Assembly (NCBI RefSeq): GCF_006636215.1
Contig: NZ_VIFM01000001.1
Location: forward strand, 83,579-147,578
DNA length: 64,000 nucleotides
Source of the DNA: Myxococcus llanfairpwllgwyngyllgogerychwyrndrobwllllantysiliogogogochensis
Lineage (GTDB): Bacteria > Myxococcota > Myxococcia > Myxococcales > Myxococcaceae
Direction: 5' to 3'
A program made the translations under genes and the position numbers. The notes under the pieces are model-generated. The model did no database searches. It worked only from the letters and a program-made list of their open reading frames with translations, and was not told where the DNA came from. Shown here piece after piece: positions 62,014 through 64,000 of this stretch (its first letter is position 1; every line of letters begins with the position of its first letter).

Positions 62014-63909
62014 TTACTGGTGCCCGGGGAGCCGCCCGAGGCCTCGGAGGCCGCCCCCCTGGCGGCCAACGGAGGGACCGCACTTCGCGGGGCCGAGCGT
62101 GGAGGCGAAGTACGGCGTGTAGAGGTCGGGCACGAGGGAGAAGTTGCAGGTGTTCACCGCCTCCGGCGACAGGCCCTGGTGCGACTGCATGTAGCGGGCG
62201 ACGTAGTCGCGAACGCCGTCAGCGGAGGTCCAGAGCACGCGGCCCTCCTTGAACATGGCGTACCCGCCTCCTCCACCCGCGCGGTAGTTGTTGATGGCGA
62301 CGATGAAGACCTGGTCGTCGGTGACGTCCGCGCCCTGGAAGCGCAGGTGCGTGAGCCGGGAGCCTGCGGGCTTCGTCAGGTCGTAGCCGTAGTCGATGCG
62401 CGAGTAGAGGTCCCAGTTGTAGTCGGCGACCACGGGCGAGGTGGCCTTCGCGCCCTCGGGCCTCGCGGGCAGGTTGCTCGCGTCGAGCGTGCCGAAATAG
62501 AGGGTGTTCATCTCCAGCGCGCGCCGGAGGATGGAGCCGTTGATCTCCATCACGTACAGCGTGTTGTCGTAGATGTAGATGCTGTAGGCGTCGCGCAGGG
62601 TGACGTCGCCGGCCGGCAGCGCCCCATCGTTGGTGAAGAGGGCGGCCAGGGACAGGTCCACGTCGAAGCCGGCCTCGTGAGCGGCCTCTTCCTGGACGAT
62701 GTTGATGAGGTCCCCCAGGGGGCTGTCGACGTAGCGTCCCGCGAAGCCGCCCGGGAACGGCGCGGTGGTGGTGCCAATCTTCTGGTTCACGTAAGCCACG
62801 GTGGTGTCGTGGTAGTTCTGGGTGAGCTGCGTGACGGCGGCATCCGCGGCGACCTTGTCGTCCACGACGTGAAGCCGGGCGTCATGAGCGTCCACGCCCC
62901 AACGCTCCCCGTTCCAGGTGACCTGAAGCTGAACGTCCGCCAGGTGGCTGCCCCAGCGGTTGGGCTGGGTGAGGAGGACCTCGCGGCCTTGCGGGTTCTT
63001 CAGCAGCATCTTCGGGATGGGCTGGTGGGTGTGGCCGGTGAGGAGCACGTCCACGTCGGGCACGCCCTGGGCAATCTGCACGGCCTCGTTCTCGCCGGGG
63101 AGGTTGCCCCGGTCCGCCCACTTCGAGTCATCCGCGTAGTCGGCCAACCACGAGTCGGGGTTGCTCGCGCTGCCAACGGGCTGCCTGTCCGGGCCGCTGT
63201 GGATGGCCACCACGACCACGTCCGCGCCGGCCTGCTTCATCCTCGGCACGTAGGTCTTCGCCGTCTCCAGCGGGTCATCGAAGCGCAGGCCGAGGATGTT
63301 CTCCGCGCGCTCCCACGTCGCCACGCCGGGCGTCACGAGGCCGAGGATGCCGACCGTCACGTCGCAGACCTTGGTGAGCACGTAGGGCGTGAAGACCTCG
63401 GAGCCGTCCGCGCTGTCGCGCACGTTGGCGCCGAGCAGGGGGAAGTTGACCTCGCTCTTGAACTTGTTGAGCACGTCGAGGCCGTAGTTGAACTCGTGGT
63501 TGCCCACGGCCATGGCCACGTACCCCAGCTCGCTCATCGCGGCGGCCATGGGGTGCCGGGGCGCGTTGTCCACCAGGGCATAGTAGGTGCCGAGTGGCGT
63601 GCCCTGGATGGTGTCACCGGTGTCGACGAGCAGCGTGCAGTCCGGGTTCTTCTCGCGCTCCTGCTTGATGAGCGTGGCCACCTTGGCGACACCGCGCTTC
63701 GCGTCGGGCTTCCCGGTGAAGTAGTCCCACGGGAAGATGTTCGTGTGCAGGTCGCTCGTCTGCAGCAGCGTCAGCGTGCGCGGCGAGGTGTCCCGAGGAA
63801 TGGGCCGGGGCGGCACGTCGGTGGATTCACAGGCTGTCAGCAGCGAGCAGGCCCCCACGAGGCAAACGGAGGCGGTGCGCAGCTCGCGCATCAGGACAGG
63901 CAAACGCAT
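62014..63909 (-). CDS. Bifunctional metallophosphatase / 5'-nucleotidase lipoprotein
   Basis: A 631-residue lipoprotein; lipobox SLLTAC (Cys ~27). The N-terminal metallophosphatase domain has TSDLHTN, VDTGDTIQG, VGNHEFNYG and LLTGHTHQP, the complete dimetal set. The C-terminal 5'-nucleotidase domain follows (SPLGDLINIVQEEAAHEAGF, YIYDNTLYVMEINGSILRRA, INNYRAGGGGGY). It dephosphorylates nucleotides or 2',3'-cyclic nucleotides outside the cytoplasm, feeding scavenging. The C-terminus ends in a basic Gly-rich tail (VGRQGGGLRGLGRLPGHQ). It starts at ATG 63909 (63891 is an alternative). Confidence 0.92.
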   Translation of the reverse strand: MRLPVLMRELRTASVCLVGACSLLTACESTDVPPRPIPRDTSPRTLTLLQTSDLHTNIFPWDYFTGKPDAKRGVAKVATLIKQEREKNPDCTLLVDTGDTIQGTPLGTYYALVDNAPRHPMAAAMSELGYVAMAVGNHEFNYGLDVLNKFKSEVNFPLLGANVRDSADGSEVFTPYVLTKVCDVTVGILGLVTPGVATWERAENILGLRFDDPLETAKTYVPRMKQAGADVVVVAIHSGPDRQPVGSASNPDSWLADYADDSKWADRGNLPGENEAVQIAQGVPDVDVLLTGHTHQPIPKMLLKNPQGREVLLTQPNRWGSHLADVQLQVTWNGERWGVDAHDARLHVVDDKVAADAAVTQLTQNYHDTTVAYVNQKIGTTTAPFPGGFAGRYVDSPLGDLINIVQEEAAHEAGFDVDLSLAALFTNDGALPAGDVTLRDAYSIYIYDNTLYVMEINGSILRRALEMNTLYFGTLDASNLPARPEGAKATSPVVADYNWDLYSRIDYGYDLTKPAGSRLTHLRFQGADVTDDQVFIVAINNYRAGGGGGYAMFKEGRVLWTSADGVRDYVARYMQSHQGLSPEAVNTCNFSLVPDLYTPYFASTLGPAKCGPSVGRQGGGLRGLGRLPGHQ

Positions 63910-64000
63910 CAGAAGACCTCGACGAGGAGTGATGCCGGGACGAACCGCCCAGCGCGAGGGGACCCTAACGCTCCCCTCTGACGCGCCCCACCCTCGAGCC

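Noticed and set aside
62020..63981. Long plus-strand open frame opposite the 5'-nucleotidase
   Set aside because: It is an antisense shadow rich in Val, His and Arg repeats; the minus-strand enzyme has all metallophosphatase motifs.

Overview
The window is about 70% GC with strongly G/C-biased third codon positions. Its gene content (many small and large lipoproteins, a MopE-like metal-binding lipoprotein, one- and two-component regulators with unusual fusions, a KaiC/hybrid-kinase operon, a caspase-like peptidase, a DUF4157 toxin) points to a myxobacterium, most likely Myxococcaceae. This is inferred from style and families; no rRNA or housekeeping marker is present. No tRNA, rRNA, CRISPR array, transposase or integrase was seen, so it looks like an ordinary chromosomal stretch rich in accessory functions.

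Layout. 0.2-3.1 kb: GST-like protein, a MarR-AraC fusion regulator divergent from a small membrane protein, and a GNAT acetyltransferase. 3.1-5.4 kb: a large zinc-ribbon protein of unknown function. 5.4-13.9 kb: an ECF sigma / anti-sigma / caspase-beta-barrel operon, divergent from a TonB-dependent receptor plus lipoprotein, then a MopE-like lipoprotein. 14-21.3 kb: SGNH hydrolase, VOC protein, a translationally coupled small protein / double-KaiC / hybrid kinase operon, a small HTH protein, and a TetR-monooxygenase operon. 21.5-24.1 kb: an Ala/Lys/Gly-rich protein with strongly optimised codons, a trigger-factor-like protein and a small membrane protein. 24.2-33.3 kb (all minus strand): LytS-type kinase, LytTR regulator, a 70-bp tandem array, a LolA-like protein and a TolC / adaptor / RND efflux operon. 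33.5-43 kb: 2OG oxygenase, nucleotidyltransferase, M1-like peptidase lipoprotein, FAD oxidoreductase, S37 peptidase, and a DUF4157-papain-like toxin followed by a small candidate immunity gene. 43-48.2 kb: HxlR regulator with divergent quinone-reductase genes, a secreted unknown, and a LysR/SDR pair. 48.7-64 kb: secreted proteins, two-gene molybdenum hydroxylase, DUF2147, aldo/keto reductase, sulfatase, CE2-like esterase, DoxX, cold shock protein and a 5'-nucleotidase lipoprotein.

The most notable results are: (1) a LytTR regulon hypothesis. The promoter regions of the lytS/lytR-like pair and of the LolA-like/RND operon both carry a 13-14 bp motif repeated directly with an exact 21-bp period, and the motif also recurs in each unit of the tandem array between them; (2) a caspase domain fused to an apparent outer-membrane beta-barrel, encoded with an ECF sigma factor and its zinc-finger anti-sigma; (3) a DUF4157 toxin with a C-terminal Cys-His-Asn peptidase domain and a candidate immunity gene 8 bp downstream; (4) a 764-residue tandem zinc-ribbon protein with an HGT motif reminiscent of ADP-ribosyltransferases. 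All functional statements rest on motifs read by eye, without database searches.
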